Source: Bacillus sp. EB600
Lineage (GTDB): Bacteria; Bacillota; Bacilli; Bacillales; Cytobacillaceae
Assembly: GCF_024494385.1 (NCBI RefSeq)
Contig: NZ_JAEVLT010000009.1
Location: 124,001 to 188,000, forward strand
DNA: 64,000 nucleotides
Direction: 5' to 3'
This document shows, one piece after another, positions 62,852-64,000 of this stretch. Positions within the stretch are counted from its first letter, which is position 1. Each line of letters opens with the position of its first letter. The notes below the pieces were generated by a model. That model did not search any database and was not told the origin of the DNA. It saw only the letters and a program-made list of their open reading frames with translations. A program made the position numbers and the translations under genes.

Positions 62852-63808
62852 TTGATTTCTTTACCAAAGAAAATTTTCATTATATTGATTACAGTTTTAT
62901 TCCTTATAGTTGGAGGCTTATTCTTGATACATTCTAATTCTTCATTAGCCGTAAAACCCTCTTCTATTATAAAAATTCTAGTAACCTCACTTACTAAAAA
63001 ACAACCAGAAAAAAAGGAGGCGGCAAAACAGGCAGCAAAAGAACAATCGGCAAAAGAACAATCGGCGAAAGAAAAGGTCGCAAAAGAACAGGCCGCAAAA
63101 GAAGAAGGGGCAAAAAAGCAAGCTGCAAAAGAACAGGCCGCGAAAGAAGAAGTGGCAAAAGAACAAGCTGCAAAAGAACAGATCGCGAAAGAACAAGAGG
63201 CAAAAGAGCAGGCTGAAAAAGAACAACAAGCAAAAATATTAGATGTTCCTCTTATCAATCAACTCACCGCACCTAAGCTCTACAATGGTTGTGAGGTAAC
63301 AAGTCTGGCAATGATTCTAAATTATAACGGATACCATGTAACGAAGAATGAATTAGCCAATAATATTGCAAGGGTCCCATTAACCTATCAAAATGGACTG
63401 AAAGGGAATCCAAATGTAGGGTTCGTAGGGAATATGGAAGTCGGACCGGGCTATGCAGTCTACAATGGGCCGATCTACAATTTGGCCAAAAAGTATGCCG
63501 GAAATGAAGTGGTTAATCTGACAAACCAACCGTTTACTGATTTACTAGTGAGAGTGAGTCAAGGTGAGCCGGTTTGGATCATCACCACGGAAACATTTTC
63601 CCCTGTATCGGAATTTAAACAGTGGAAGACTCCACAAGGAAGCATGAGTATTACCTTCAGTGAACATAGCGTGGTCATAACAGGCTATGATGCAAACTAC
63701 ATTTATATCAATAATCCATATGGACAAAAAAATCAAAGATTGAACCGAAGCAGCTTTGAAAGGGCATGGGAACAAATGGGGAAACAAGCAATTGTAATTG
63801 AAAAGTAA
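62852..63808 (+). CDS. Surface C39-like peptidase-domain protein with Lys/Glu/Ala repeat stalk
   Basis: 318 aa. An N-terminal membrane segment ([19 protein letters not shown], 8-26) is followed by about 75 residues of AKEQ/AKEE repeats (helical, coiled-coil-like, about 52-128), then a C39_2/YvpB-like papain-fold domain: [20 protein letters not shown] with catalytic Cys, [10 protein letters not shown] with His, and YINNPYG with Asn. Likely a membrane-anchored or secreted peptidase or transglutaminase-like enzyme with its domain held away from the membrane. TTG start 62852 with a weak ribosome site. Confidence 0.83.
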   Translation: MISLPKKIFIILITVLFLIVGGLFLIHSNSSLAVKPSSIIKILVTSLTKKQPEKKEAAKQAAKEQSAKEQSAKEKVAKEQAAKEEGAKKQAAKEQAAKEEVAKEQAAKEQIAKEQEAKEQAEKEQQAKILDVPLINQLTAPKLYNGCEVTSLAMILNYNGYHVTKNELANNIARVPLTYQNGLKGNPNVGFVGNMEVGPGYAVYNGPIYNLAKKYAGNEVVNLTNQPFTDLLVRVSQGEPVWIITTETFSPVSEFKQWKTPQGSMSITFSEHSVVITGYDANYIYINNPYGQKNQRLNRSSFERAWEQMGKQAIVIEK

Positions 63809-63822
63809 ATTCGATTTACCGA

Positions 63823-63880
63823 CTGTGTGCCCTCGAAATTTGTCGAATATCAATGGTCAAATAGAATGGTAACTGGATGG
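63823..63880. repeat. Degenerate family-1 repeat
   Basis: CTGTGTGCCCTCGAAATTTG, TCGAATATCAATGGTCAAAT. The window end (ATCGGTGT) may be the start of another copy. Confidence 0.45.
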
Positions 63881-64000
63881 CAATAAATAAGCAGGAGTCA
63901 TTTTTTTAGATTAACTGAATATTGTCATTGATCTGAGATGATGAGCTTTCCTAATCATGAAATAGAAAAAATTTCTCTTGCCAATTGACACTATCGGTGT

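Noticed and set aside
62779-63258. Cys/Ser/Ala/Phe-rich and Leu/Phe-rich open frames on the minus strand
   Set aside because: Shadows of the AKEQ repeat region of the + strand C39-like gene; repetitive codons keep several frames open.

Overview
The window looks like the chromosome of an aerobic spore-forming Bacillaceae member (Bacillus/Neobacillus type). It is AT-rich with strong AGGAGG-type ribosome sites and many TTG/GTG starts. It carries typical Bacillales genes: a ComK competence regulator, a YocH-like LysM/3D protein, YjcZ-family small spore proteins, a Des desaturase with a DesR-like regulator, and a CapB/CpsB-type kinase-phosphatase pair. The species was not determined.

1-21.6 kb: a complete-looking Wzx/Wzy exopolysaccharide locus on the + strand. 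It runs BY-kinase, PHP phosphatase, a long structured leader (candidate EAR-type antiterminator RNA, a terminator and a tandemly duplicated RNA-like unit), then an EpsC-type 4,6-dehydratase, GalU, a DegT aminotransferase, a PglC/EpsL initiating transferase, a PglD/EpsM acetyltransferase, an ATP-grasp ligase, three glycosyltransferases, a polymerase and a flippase. The four dTDP-rhamnose genes (rfbACDB) follow, then ugd and a UDP-glucuronate 4-epimerase. The predicted precursors are a bacillosamine-type initiating sugar, L-rhamnose and glucuronate/galacturonate. An inactivated IS3 element (22.1-23.4 kb) and a membrane-anchored beta-helix protein lie at its downstream edge.

25-42 kb: an accessory region full of gene fragments and short palindromic repeats. 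Intact genes include a small coiled-coil protein, yocH, comK, an XRE regulator, an M20 amidohydrolase, a winged-helix protein, comM, a REP-associated tyrosine transposase (RAYT) starting one base after the comM stop, an alpha/beta hydrolase and an ADP-dependent sugar kinase. Broken genes include two 5' fragments of comM, a 5'-truncated kinase copy, the C-terminal part of a YfcC-type carrier and a MazF/PemK toxin cut in half. Most of these fragments end within a few bases of one of two palindromic repeat families, the clearest structural oddity of the window.

43-50.9 kb: a zinc-ribbon cluster (including PrsW-like and DUF805 membrane proteins) with a His-rich protein carrying 21-residue repeats, then glnK-amt, a methyltransferase and small spore-type genes. 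One intact gene and several dead copies of a MerR-like HTH/DUF3967 element occupy 33, 48.7, 51.3 and 52 kb. The dead copies share the same inactivating changes.

53.5-64 kb: a ROK regulator, an arylsulfatase and its radical-SAM maturase, with a perfect palindrome over the sulfatase -10 box; then des, a desR-like gene without a kinase, an IS3 remnant, a DUF1259-like gene and a surface C39-like peptidase with a long Lys/Glu/Ala repeat stalk. No tRNA, rRNA or CRISPR array was seen.
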